Below, in pieces: positions 40,907 to 49,688 of a stretch of 49,800 bases of DNA; position 1 is the first letter of the stretch, and each line of letters starts with the position of its first letter. The stretch spans positions 1 through 49,800 of the forward strand of contig DASTOW010000071.1 in assembly GCA_035762425.1 (NCBI GenBank), written 5' to 3'. The notes under the pieces are model-generated. The model made no database searches. It saw nothing but the letters and a program-made list of their open reading frames with translations, and was not told the origin of the DNA. A program made the position numbers and the translations under genes. Source of the DNA: AWTP1-13 sp035762425 (lineage in GTDB: Bacteria; Pseudomonadota; Alphaproteobacteria; Rhizobiales; Hyphomicrobiaceae).

Positions 40907-41485
40907 ATGTCTGCGACCAGTGCCGGCCGGGAGCCGGAACAGCATCTCATTCACGTCGAAGACGTCGAAGTCGAGATCGAGCATCACCCAGAGGATTGGC
41001 TGGCATTCGCCCTGTTCTGGGCACTGGCTTGCATCGTCTTCCTGCAGTTCTTCACCCGCTACGTTCTCAACGATAGCTTGGCGTGGACCGAGGAGATCGC
41101 GCGTTACGGTTTGATGTGCATCACCTTCATCGGCGGTGCCATGGTGACGCGGCGCAACTCGCACATCGCCGTTGCGCTGCTGCCGAACCTGCTGCCAGCG
41201 GCTGCCGGACGCATGCTGCTGGCCCTGGTCGATCTCATTACGCTCGCCTTCCTGGCCCTGCTTGCCTACTTCTCGGTGCTGATCGTGGAGCGCATGCAGG
41301 TGCAGCGCATGACCGTGATCGATCTGTCCATGAGCTATGTGTACGGCGCCATCGCCTTCGGCTGCTTCCTGATGCTGATACGCCAGATCCAGCGCTTCCT
41401 CCGCAACATGTTGGACGGCTGGAAATCGGCGCATGCCGCGCTGACGGCAGGTTTGGTCACCGAGCCTCAAGGTGCCAAGCAATGA
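40907..41485 (+). CDS. dctQ: TRAP transporter small permease (DctQ)
   Basis: Small membrane subunit, 192 residues, with four predicted helices (about 34-54, 72-92, 104-125 and 143-164). The segment FFTRYVLNDSLAWTEEIARYGLMCITFIGGAM is the conserved DctQ motif, and RRNSHIAVALL follows. ATG 40907 has GGGGAAG just upstream; GTG 40886 is in frame but lacks a ribosome site. Its stop overlaps the dctM start (ATGA), so the two membrane subunits are coupled. It works with DctP and DctM as one sodium-dependent symporter. Confidence 0.92.
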   Translation: MSATSAGREPEQHLIHVEDVEVEIEHHPEDWLAFALFWALACIVFLQFFTRYVLNDSLAWTEEIARYGLMCITFIGGAMVTRRNSHIAVALLPNLLPAAAGRMLLALVDLITLAFLALLAYFSVLIVERMQVQRMTVIDLSMSYVYGAIAFGCFLMLIRQIQRFLRNMLDGWKSAHAALTAGLVTEPQGAKQ

Positions 41486-42762
41486 CGATCGCCATATTCG
41501 TTTTTCTGATCGTCCTGCTGGCCGGCGTACCCGTCTTCATCGCCCTCGCTACCTCGTCGCTGATTTACACGCACTTCCTGGCGGGCATCCCTGACTTCGT
41601 CATCCTGCACCGCATGGCCGGGGGCATCGACAGCTTCCCCCTGCTCGCCGTGCCCTTCTTCATCCTGGCCGGCAACCTGATGAACTCGGCCGGTATCACC
41701 AACCGCATCTACGACTTCGCGGTGGCGCTGTGCGGCTGGATGCGCGGCGGCCTGGCGCACGTCAACATCATGGGTTCGGTAATTTTCGCGGGCATGTCGG
41801 GCACGGCCATCGCCGATGCGGCCGGCCTCGGTACCATCGAGATCAAGGCCATGAAGGATCATGGCTACTCGACCGAGTTTGCGGTCGGCGTCACCGCGGC
41901 CTCGGCAACGCTCGGCCCGATCATCCCGCCGTCGCTGCCGTTCGTGATTTACGGCATGATGGCCAACGTCTCAATCGGCGCGCTATTCCTCGGCGGCTTC
42001 ATCCCCGGCGCGGTGATGACCGTCTGCATGATGCTGTACGTCACCTATTGTGCGCGACGCTACAACATGGGCCGCGACCAGGCGTTCAACCTGCGCGTTC
42101 TCGGCGTGACGTTCATCGCCGCCCTGCCGCCGCTGCTGACGCCGGTCATCATCCTGGGCGGCATGACGTTTGGCTGGTTCACGCCGACCGAAGCTGCCAT
42201 TGCTGCGTGTGCGTGGGCAATCATCCTTGGCATTTTCCTGTATCGCTCGCTCAGCATGAAGCAGTTCTACAAAGTGACGATGGACACCATCGAGACGACA
42301 GCGGGCGTACTGCTGATCGTGGCTGCCGCGTCGCTGTTTGGTTGGGTGCTGACCACCACGCGATTGACGGAGTATGCCGCGGAAGCACTGTTGTCCTACA
42401 CCAACAACCGCTACGTGATCCTGCTGCTGATCAACGTCCTGCTGCTGGTGATCGGCTGCTTTCTGGAGCCGATTGCGTCGATCTCAATTCTGGTGCCGGT
42501 GCTGATGCCGATCATAACCAAGGTCGGCATCGACCCGGTGCACTTCGGGGTGATGATGACGCTCAATTTGATGATTGGGCTGCTGCATCCTCCCCTCGGC
42601 ATGGTGCTATTCGTGCTTGCGCGGATCTCCAAGCTGTCCATCGAGCGTACGACCATGGCCATCCTGCCCTGGCTCATTCCGCTGCTGGCGTCGCTGATCG
42701 CCATCACGCTGATCCCCGAACTGACGCTGTGGCTGCCGCGGCAAGCCGGGTTCATCAAGTAG
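41482..42762 (+). CDS. dctM: TRAP transporter large permease (DctM)
   Basis: Large 12-helix membrane subunit, 426 residues, that carries out transport. Family landmarks are FILAGNLMNSAGITNRIYDFA, VIFAGMSGTAIADAAGLGTIEIKAM, VTAASATLGPIIPPSLPFVIYG and PTEAAIAACAWAIILG, followed by FLEPIASISILVPVLMPI and LNLMIGLLHPPLGMVLF. It is normal in length and overlaps dctQ by 4 bp. The convergent exporter gene ends 20 nt beyond its stop, with no clear terminator between. Confidence 0.95.
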   Translation: MTIAIFVFLIVLLAGVPVFIALATSSLIYTHFLAGIPDFVILHRMAGGIDSFPLLAVPFFILAGNLMNSAGITNRIYDFAVALCGWMRGGLAHVNIMGSVIFAGMSGTAIADAAGLGTIEIKAMKDHGYSTEFAVGVTAASATLGPIIPPSLPFVIYGMMANVSIGALFLGGFIPGAVMTVCMMLYVTYCARRYNMGRDQAFNLRVLGVTFIAALPPLLTPVIILGGMTFGWFTPTEAAIAACAWAIILGIFLYRSLSMKQFYKVTMDTIETTAGVLLIVAAASLFGWVLTTTRLTEYAAEALLSYTNNRYVILLLINVLLLVIGCFLEPIASISILVPVLMPIITKVGIDPVHFGVMMTLNLMIGLLHPPLGMVLFVLARISKLSIERTTMAILPWLIPLLASLIAITLIPELTLWLPRQAGFIK

Positions 42763-42782
42763 TGGACGTCTGGCGGCCGGGT

Positions 42783-44546
42783 TTATGACGCGGCAATCTC
42801 GGGCGCGGGGTCGTTGGCGTCGGGCTCGATGAAGCCGCCCTCGAGAACGAGGCGGGCGAACAGGCCCTTCTGGGCGACCAGCTCGCGGAAGGAGCCGCGC
42901 TCGACGATGCGGCCGCCGTCCAGCACCAGGATGGTGTCGGCATCGGCCACCGTCGATAGGCGGTGCGCGATGATGAAGGTGGTACGGCCTTGGCGGAGCC
43001 GATCCAGCGCGCGCTTGATCTTGCCCTCCGTCTCGACATCGAGCGCGCTGGTGGCTTCATCGAGGATCAGGATAGGCGCGTCCTTGAGGATGGCGCGGGC
43101 GATGGCGATGCGCTGGCGTTCGCCGCCCGACAGTGATGCTCCCCGCTCGCCGATCACGAATTGGTAGCCATCGGGCTTCTTGGAAATGAAGTCATGCGCC
43201 TCGGCGAGGCGGGCAGCTTGCTCGACCTCGGCGTCGGTGGCGTCCGGCCGGCCGACGCGGATGTTCTCGGCAATCGAGCGGTTGAACAGGCCGGCGTCCT
43301 GGAACACGACGGCGATGTTGTGCCGGAGCGAACTCAACGTTACCTCGGCGATGTCGACGCCGTCGACCAGGATGCGGCCCGAGTCGGGGGCGCGCAGGCG
43401 CTGCAGAAGGGCGAGCGTGGTGGTCTTGCCAGCGCCCGTCGGCCCCACCAGGGCGATGGTCTTGCCGGCGGGGGCTTCGAAGCTCGTGTCGAATATGCCC
43501 TGATCGCTATTCCTGAAACGGAAGGTGAGGTTCTCGTAGCGTACGTTGCCCGTGACGGCTCCGAGCGGCTTGGCATCGGGTTTTTCGCGCACACCTTCGG
43601 TGGCGTCCAAGAGGTCGAAGAAATTGCGCAAGGTCGGCGCGTACTGGAAAATCCGCACTGCGAAGCCCGACAGCGAATCGAGCTTGCCAATCATCAGCCC
43701 GGCAAAGGTGACGAATGTGACGATCTCGCCGACGCTGGTCTGTCCGCGCTCGACCAGCAGGGCGCCGACCGAATAGATGGCGACGAAGGCAATGGTTGCC
43801 GCCGTGCGCGTGAGAACGGTGAGCAGCCCCCACCAGGTGAGAACGGGATACTGTGCCGCCAGCAGCTCGGCCATGATGGTGCGCATGGCCTGCATCTCGG
43901 TGTTGAAGCGGGCATAGCTCTGCACGACCGTAACATTGCCAAGCACGTCGCCGACGCGGCCGTAGACATTGTTGTGGTACTGCTCGACGGCGGACTGTCC
44001 CGTGCTGGTCTTCTCTGCCACCAGCACATTGGCCAGCACGTAGACAACGGCCAGCACCGCCAGGATGGCGGCCAGATTGGCGTTCATGTAGATGGCGGTC
44101 GGCACCAGGACGAGAATGCCCACCAGCGCCACGAACTGTTCGCGCAGGAACGACAGCCAGTTCCAGAACAGCGCATCGGTGCCGGCAAGAATGGTGCGCA
44201 CCACAGCGCCGGAACCTTTCTCGGCGTGGTAGCTGATCGGCAGGATGATGGCATGCTCGAAGGCCAGGCCAAGCGCCGCCAGGCGGCGCCGGTGCGCCAG
44301 CCGGTCGGCCATCACAGCTACGACCACGCTGGCAAGGATGCCGACCAGGCCCACGGCAGCCCACAGGCCAATGATGGGAAAGGCACCCTGGCCCAGCGCC
44401 AGCGCGTTGACGACGCGTCCAAGCAGCACCCCCTCGGCGATCGGCACGATGCCCAGCGCCACGCCCGACACGACGACCCAGAAGGTCTGGCTGCGCTCGG
44501 TGACCAGCATGGCCAGGGCGCGTTTGTAAACTTCCCAGATCGACAT
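42783..44546 (-). CDS. NdvA/ChvA-like ABC exporter (cyclic beta-glucan type)
   Basis: Fused membrane and ATPase half-transporter, 587 residues. Six helices occupy residues 20-310 and the ATPase follows: Walker A GPTGAGKTT 368-376, signature LSGGERQR 472-479, Walker B ILILDEATS with Glu497, and His528 in IIAHRLST. The segment AEKTSTGQSAVEQYHNNVYGRVGDVLGNVTVVQSYARFNTE and the start MSIWEVYKRALAML match the NdvA family, which exports cyclic beta-1,2-glucan. No ndvB glucan synthase is nearby. It is the last gene of a minus-strand trio, 53 nt after the methyltransferase-like gene. Confidence 0.88.
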   Translation of the reverse strand: MSIWEVYKRALAMLVTERSQTFWVVVSGVALGIVPIAEGVLLGRVVNALALGQGAFPIIGLWAAVGLVGILASVVVAVMADRLAHRRRLAALGLAFEHAIILPISYHAEKGSGAVVRTILAGTDALFWNWLSFLREQFVALVGILVLVPTAIYMNANLAAILAVLAVVYVLANVLVAEKTSTGQSAVEQYHNNVYGRVGDVLGNVTVVQSYARFNTEMQAMRTIMAELLAAQYPVLTWWGLLTVLTRTAATIAFVAIYSVGALLVERGQTSVGEIVTFVTFAGLMIGKLDSLSGFAVRIFQYAPTLRNFFDLLDATEGVREKPDAKPLGAVTGNVRYENLTFRFRNSDQGIFDTSFEAPAGKTIALVGPTGAGKTTTLALLQRLRAPDSGRILVDGVDIAEVTLSSLRHNIAVVFQDAGLFNRSIAENIRVGRPDATDAEVEQAARLAEAHDFISKKPDGYQFVIGERGASLSGGERQRIAIARAILKDAPILILDEATSALDVETEGKIKRALDRLRQGRTTFIIAHRLSTVADADTILVLDGGRIVERGSFRELVAQKGLFARLVLEGGFIEPDANDPAPEIAAS

Positions 44547-44599
44547 GGGCGGTCGGCTTCTGATTGCGTGCAGTTCCGGGCGCAGGTCCAGGATGACAG

Positions 44600-45169
44600 C
44601 TAGCCGCGCTTGCGGAAGATGTGCAGCGATTTGTAGATGCCTGCATCGTCGAAGGGGCGGGTTTTCACCAACGCCTTGGCCACGGCCTGTGCCTTATCAT
44701 AGGCGAACGAGCCCGTGTAGAAGAGAACCTCACCGCCGGGCCGGATCTTGTCGGCCACCACGTTGGTCATCTCCAGGTCCGTGAGTGCGCCGTAGGCGTC
44801 GTTGTCTGGCGTGCGGAACTCGCCGACGTGAAACAGCGCGGCATAGTCGAGCTCCGGCAGCAGGCGGGAGTCGAGCTGGTAGATATCGCCGAAGTAGGCC
44901 TTGTAGGTGTGACCCAGCCGCGGCTTCTTGATGAGCAGCTCGACGTAGTCGTCGTATTCCTGGGGCGACGCCGTGATGCCGAGCACGGCGCAGTTGGAAC
45001 CGTTCTCGGCGAGCCTCAAGCCGACGATGTGGTGGTTGCCGGTGCCGAAGTGGAACACCGATTTGCCTTGGACGGCCTTTTCCTCCAGGTACTCGACCAG
45101 ATGCAGATCGCAGGGGCACTGCACCTCATCGAGGCTCCAGGTCTGGTTCCAGTAGTTGAGCTGGTTCAT
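44600..45169 (-). CDS. Methyltransferase-like protein of unknown function
   Basis: The protein is 189 residues. KSVFHFGTGNHHIVGLRLAENGSNCAVLGITASPQEYDDYV resembles motif I and strand 2 of class I SAM-dependent methyltransferases, but FGTGNHH departs from the standard GxGxG. ALFHVGEFRT and DKIRPGGEVLFYTGSFAYDKA match later strands of that fold (RPGG is common there). Cys18 and Cys20 in QCPCDLH are notable. I cannot name a substrate. It lies between two ABC transporter genes on the same strand, 37 nt after the SbmA-like gene and 53 nt before the NdvA-like gene, so a joint role in exporting or modifying an envelope compound is possible. Confidence 0.6.
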   Translation of the reverse strand: MNQLNYWNQTWSLDEVQCPCDLHLVEYLEEKAVQGKSVFHFGTGNHHIVGLRLAENGSNCAVLGITASPQEYDDYVELLIKKPRLGHTYKAYFGDIYQLDSRLLPELDYAALFHVGEFRTPDNDAYGALTDLEMTNVVADKIRPGGEVLFYTGSFAYDKAQAVAKALVKTRPFDDAGIYKSLHIFRKRG

Positions 45170-45206
45170 GCGTGTCGCCCTGTCGTGGGGCCTCCCTTGC
45201 GCTTTG

Positions 45207-46988
45207 CTAAGTTGCCGTCGCCAGTGCCGGACCGGCCAGCGGGATCAGCGCGGCACCGTGCGCGTGCCGCTGCAGTACAAGCTGGCGGTCATGCAGGCCG
45301 GCGGGCCCCGGGCGCTGGCCGAGGCTGATGATGGTGGCCTGGGGCAGCTCGCTGCGCAGGCGCGCCTGCAAGCTCTGCTGCGAGGCCTCGTCGAGCGCGG
45401 ACAGCGCATCGTCCAGGATGATCACGCGCGGCCGATGCACGAGCACGCGGGCGATGGCCAGGCGCTGGCGCTCGCCGTTCGAGAGAACCTGATCCCAGCG
45501 CGCCACCTCGTCCAGGCGCGAGGCAAGCGTCCCAAGGCCAACGCGTTCCAGCGCCGCCTCAAGGCGCGCATCGGTGACAGGCAGGTCGGGATCGGGATAG
45601 AGCAGGGCACCCTTGAGCGACCCCAGCGGCAGGTAGCTTTTTTGCGGTGTCACCATGACGTCGGAGCGCTCCGGCATGGCCAGACTGCCGCGCGAGCTCG
45701 GCCACAGGCCGGTCAGCACGCGAACCAAGGTCGACTTGCCGGTACTGGAATCGCCCGAGACGTGTACCCGGGCGCCGGGCTCAGCGACCAGCTCCTCGCC
45801 CCACAGGAGCGGACGGCCGCTGCCGTCGACGATCTCGAAATCGGCAAGCCGTACATCGGCGCTGCGGGCGGGCTGCCTGGCCGGCTGGGCGGCATCGGCA
45901 TCGACGTCGTCGCAGGCGTCGACGATGTCCATCACGCGCTTGGCTGAAGCGTACCACTCGGCGATGCGGTTGTAGTTGTCCACCACCCAGGAGATGGCAA
46001 TCTGCACCTCAACGAAGGCGGCGGCGAGCTGCGTGACCTGGCCGAGCGTCAGGTCGCCCGCCAGGTATTTGGGTGCACAGAACAGCAGCGGGATGATCGG
46101 CTTCATGGGACCGACGGAGTTGGTGATCCAGGTCAGGTGCCCGTGCTGCCAGACCATGGCCATCCAGCGCGCCACGACGGTTGCGTAGAAACGGCCGAGG
46201 ATGGCGCGCTCGTAGCCGGCGCCATTCATCAGGGCCACGCTTTCGGCGTTGTCGCGGACGCGCATCATGCCGAAGCGGAAATGACCCTCCGCCTCGTTCT
46301 TGCGACCGACGTAGCCGACCAGCGGAGCGCCGACCCACAGCATCAGGCCCGAGGCGATGGCACCATAGGCCAGTGCCACCCACACCATGTAGGCGGGAAT
46401 GGTGAGCGCGCCAAAGCCGGCATCGAAGGTGATCGAGCCGCCGACCGTCCACAGGATGCTGATGAAGGCGGTGGCACCGACCACCGCCGACAGCAGACCG
46501 ATGCCGAGGTCGACCAGGGGCTCGGTGGCCCAGCGCGTGTCGTCGGAAATGCGATACTCGGGATTGGGCGGTTCCTTGCCGCTGACGTTCATGTGGTAGA
46601 AGCGCTGCCGGCCGAGCCAGCGCTCGACCAGATGGTGGACGAGCCAGGCGCGCCAGCGCACCTGCAGCGTCTCGCGCGCCAGCACGATGCCGACGCCGAT
46701 CGCCGCCATGGCGGCGATGATCAGCGCGAACACGAACACCGCCTGCGTGATAGCCTCGGTGTCGCGCGCTTCCAGGCTGTCGAAGAACCAGCGGTTCCAT
46801 TGGTTGAGCGCGACGGTGGCCGCGGTCGACAGGATCAGGCAGGCGGCGAGCGTCAGCGTCAGCAGCCAGGCGCCGAGCTTGGTGCTGCCCTGCCAGAAGC
46901 CGCCGGCAAAGCGGGCAAACGCACCGACGACGCGGGGGTCAAGCTTGAAGCCCGGCGCGTCCGGGGCTTGGAAGTGCTCAGCGGTCAT
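45207..46988 (-). CDS. SbmA/BacA-like ABC transporter with altered ATPase residues
   Basis: The protein is 593 residues with an SbmA/BacA-type membrane domain (helices within 40-330; WRAWLVHHLVERWLGRQRFYHM and ALMNGAGYERA are family-like) fused to an ABCD-type ATPase, as in YddA and Rv1819c. Walker A GDSSTGKST is at 412-420 and signature LSNGERQR at 502-509. Two catalytic positions differ: Walker B reads VIILDDAL, with Asp527 where Glu is usual, and the H-loop reads ISLGQRPG, with Gln558 where His is usual. Relatives import peptides, cobalamin or very-long-chain lipids. It heads the minus-strand trio. Confidence 0.85.
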   Translation of the reverse strand: MTAEHFQAPDAPGFKLDPRVVGAFARFAGGFWQGSTKLGAWLLTLTLAACLILSTAATVALNQWNRWFFDSLEARDTEAITQAVFVFALIIAAMAAIGVGIVLARETLQVRWRAWLVHHLVERWLGRQRFYHMNVSGKEPPNPEYRISDDTRWATEPLVDLGIGLLSAVVGATAFISILWTVGGSITFDAGFGALTIPAYMVWVALAYGAIASGLMLWVGAPLVGYVGRKNEAEGHFRFGMMRVRDNAESVALMNGAGYERAILGRFYATVVARWMAMVWQHGHLTWITNSVGPMKPIIPLLFCAPKYLAGDLTLGQVTQLAAAFVEVQIAISWVVDNYNRIAEWYASAKRVMDIVDACDDVDADAAQPARQPARSADVRLADFEIVDGSGRPLLWGEELVAEPGARVHVSGDSSTGKSTLVRVLTGLWPSSRGSLAMPERSDVMVTPQKSYLPLGSLKGALLYPDPDLPVTDARLEAALERVGLGTLASRLDEVARWDQVLSNGERQRLAIARVLVHRPRVIILDDALSALDEASQQSLQARLRSELPQATIISLGQRPGPAGLHDRQLVLQRHAHGAALIPLAGPALATAT

Positions 46989-47114
46989 TGCAGGTCACGC
47001 GTTCGGCTGGTGTTAGCTGGTAAGCGAAAAGACCGGTTTTGCCCGGGTTGCCATTCCCATATCGGGCCTGAAGGGGGCATGAATGCAGCGGCAGGGAAGC
47101 GGGGGGCTGGCTGC

Positions 47115-49511
47115 CTACGGTGCATGGCGCGGAACGGGGCTCCGGAGCTGGTGCAGGGCGCCGGCCAGGGGCCGGAACACGAACCGCACCTTATGCCGGC
47201 CGGGCGGCACCGCGACAGCGCGAAATAGCACGTTGGCACGCAGGATCTCGGCCGGGCGGCCGTCCACCTCCGCGAACCACCAGGGCTGCCAGACGTCGTT
47301 AAGCACCACCCAACCGCCGTCCGGGCTGTCGGCTGCAAGCTCGATGTTCGTGTTGGTGTAGCTGACGATGCGGGCCTCACCAGGCTGCGCCGGCGTGGTG
47401 CGGGCCGGGCCGGCATCCTCGAGCAGCACGGTTGTGCGCAGATCGACATCGGGCCATTGGCCGTCCTTGAGCATGCGCTCGAAATCGGCCGATTGGGCCG
47501 AGGTGGCGAACAGCACGCGGTCGTAGGTGTCGCGGTTCTCGTAGATGAAGCCGTCGCTGGTGCGTGCCACCAGCGGCAGGTCGCCGGGCTTGAGGTTGCG
47601 GTCGATGGTGTCGATGGGTGCGCCGGCCGCAATGAAGCGCAGACCGAGCAGGCTGGCGAGCTTCGAGCGATAGGAGGGCAACAGCGGGGAGAACTTGCGC
47701 TGGTCCGGCAGGCCGACGTGATCTTCGGCACCGGTCGCCGCGCTGTAGAGCCGCAGACGCAGCGGATTGTAGCCCAGCGTGTTTTCCAAGCTGTGCGTCA
47801 GGCTGGCGTTCGGCCAATGAAAGCCGAGGCCGGTCAGTTCGATGCGGTCGCGCCGCTTGGCGTCGTCGACGACCTTGGATTTGAGGATAGCAATGGTGGC
47901 GTTGTTGGTGTTGGGCTCCAGCGCCGCGTAGGTCGAGGGTGGCAGGGCCGAGGCGAGCGTGGGCCCGTTGTGGTAGGCAAGGTCGAGCGTGGTGAAGGCG
48001 GCGAGCAGGATGGCGGCCAGCGTCGGCTGCAGGGCGGTGCCCAGGCGCACCCAGTAGAGCAACAAGCCGGCCGCGAGGAAGGTCAGCGCGCTCATGCCGA
48101 GCGGATAGGGCAGCAGCGGCAGGCGATCGCGCCAGACCGCCAGTGCGATCGCCAGCAGGAACGCGCCGCCGATTGAGCCTGCCATGGTCAGCGCCTGCCG
48201 GGGCGGCATCGGACCTTGCCTGTCTGTGAACAGGCGGTGCACGGCGTAGCCGGCGAGAATGGCGCCGAGCGCGCCGATCAGGAAGACGGCATCAGCCGGT
48301 CGCCGGTATAGGCTTATGCCCGGCAGCAGCGTGAAAAAAACCTGGAAGGCCGGCGTGTACCAGCCGAGCGCATAAAGCACCATGAGCACGCTGGCGACCG
48401 TGAAAAAGCGTATGTCCCGTGTCCACAATTGGCCGCGCAGGCCGGCCAGCAGGATCAGCAGCAGCGGGATGGCGCCGATATAGAGCTGGCCCACGTTCTG
48501 CGCGATGTAGAGGCCCGTATCGCTCCAGGCGAAGCTGGGCGGGCCCCAATAGTCCTCCATGCGGCCCGCCGCACCGAACACGTCCGGCGCCACCAGCGTC
48601 AACAGCAAGGCAGGATGCAGCGAGCCGCGCCCGGCACCGATGTAGTCGATCTCCGGCCGGTTCGATTCGGCGGCGAACAGGACGGTCAGCAGTACGGGTA
48701 CGGCGAACACGAGCAGGGCGGATGCCGCGCCGGCCGCGAGCGGCAGCAGGTTGGCACGCGCGGCCTCGACCGGCCGGTCGGCCGCCAGGATACGCCAAGC
48801 CGCGAAGCCGGCGAGGAGGTAGAGGCTGAGCAGCGCCACCTGGTCACGGCCGAGCACGATCAGCGCCGCCGCCACTCCGGCGGCGGCGCCGTAGACGATC
48901 GACCTGCGCCGCAGCGCCCGATCCAGGCAAAGCATGGTGATCGGCAGGTAGGTGAGGCTCAGCACCTGGCCGACGTGCTGGATTCGCCAAGCCATGGCGG
49001 CGCCGTAGGCGAAGGCCAGGGCCGCGATCAGCGCGCCGGCCCAATGCCAGCCCTGATCGCGAAACCACAGCATCAGTGCCGCTCCGCCCAGGAAAACCAT
49101 GGCCAGCAGCGTGGCGTCGGCGGCCCACACGCTGGGGGCCGGGTTCAGGAGTGCCAGCAGCAGGAACGGCGGCGAGAAGATCATCGACTGCGGGTCGGCG
49201 ATCTGCGGCTGGCCGGAGAACACATAGGGCGCCCAGAACGGTGATTGCCCGCGTGCGAAGCTGTGCGCCAGGAACTGGATCTGCGGCAGGAAGTGCGCCT
49301 TGGCGTCCCAGGGAATGGTCACTTGGCCCGCCAGCCACGGCCAGCCGATGATAAGCGCCGCGAGCGCCAGCATGGCCAGCACGGGGCGCAGCGGCCAGGT
49401 CGTGGCCTCGAGAGAAAATCGTTTCTTTCCAGGTGGATGGCCAGGTGGATGGCCAGGTGGATGGCCAGGTGGGTGGCCAGGTGGGTGGTTGGCTCGGCGG
49501 GGTCGGGACAT
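47115..49511 (-). CDS. YfhO-like multi-pass membrane protein with an (HPPG)5 N-terminus
   Basis: The protein is 798 residues with about 12 membrane helices between 43 and 520, then a periplasmic C-terminal domain. WDAKAHFLPQIQFLAHSFARGQSPFWAPYVFSGQPQIADPQ is the early loop typical of GT-C-like YfhO proteins, and the last 60 residues (VLNDVWQPWWFAEVDGRPAEILRANVLFRAV) match the YfhO family tail. YfhO family proteins are thought to glycosylate envelope polymers. Residues 9-28 are five HPPG repeats encoded by a 12-bp tandem repeat. ATG 49511 is the only start before the repeat. It is separated from the SbmA-like gene by 126 nt. Confidence 0.85.
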   Translation of the reverse strand: MSRPRRANHPPGHPPGHPPGHPPGHPPGKKRFSLEATTWPLRPVLAMLALAALIIGWPWLAGQVTIPWDAKAHFLPQIQFLAHSFARGQSPFWAPYVFSGQPQIADPQSMIFSPPFLLLALLNPAPSVWAADATLLAMVFLGGAALMLWFRDQGWHWAGALIAALAFAYGAAMAWRIQHVGQVLSLTYLPITMLCLDRALRRRSIVYGAAAGVAAALIVLGRDQVALLSLYLLAGFAAWRILAADRPVEAARANLLPLAAGAASALLVFAVPVLLTVLFAAESNRPEIDYIGAGRGSLHPALLLTLVAPDVFGAAGRMEDYWGPPSFAWSDTGLYIAQNVGQLYIGAIPLLLILLAGLRGQLWTRDIRFFTVASVLMVLYALGWYTPAFQVFFTLLPGISLYRRPADAVFLIGALGAILAGYAVHRLFTDRQGPMPPRQALTMAGSIGGAFLLAIALAVWRDRLPLLPYPLGMSALTFLAAGLLLYWVRLGTALQPTLAAILLAAFTTLDLAYHNGPTLASALPPSTYAALEPNTNNATIAILKSKVVDDAKRRDRIELTGLGFHWPNASLTHSLENTLGYNPLRLRLYSAATGAEDHVGLPDQRKFSPLLPSYRSKLASLLGLRFIAAGAPIDTIDRNLKPGDLPLVARTSDGFIYENRDTYDRVLFATSAQSADFERMLKDGQWPDVDLRTTVLLEDAGPARTTPAQPGEARIVSYTNTNIELAADSPDGGWVVLNDVWQPWWFAEVDGRPAEILRANVLFRAVAVPPGRHKVRFVFRPLAGALHQLRSPVPRHAP
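49429..49488. repeat. Coding tandem repeat, five 12-bp copies (HPPG)
   Basis: CCAGGTGGATGG occurs three times and CCAGGTGGGTGG twice, head to tail. On the minus strand the units encode HPPG, giving His-Pro-Pro-Gly five times at residues 9-28 of the YfhO-like protein. Copies differ only at synonymous-position G/A changes, so the array is recent or homogenized. Confidence 0.93.
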
Positions 49512-49688
49512 GGTGCTTCTTTCGCACGGCCTCTAACGCCACTTGGCATCCCGGCTGGCATGGCTGGTGCAGGCGTCTGTGCCAGGCATGCCGCATCGAC
49601 GCCGCAGAACGTGTATAACCTTCGACTTGGGCAAAGGGCAGTCCTTTGCGCGAGCCCCGCCGCTCAAGGAAAAGAAGGCCGCACGTCC

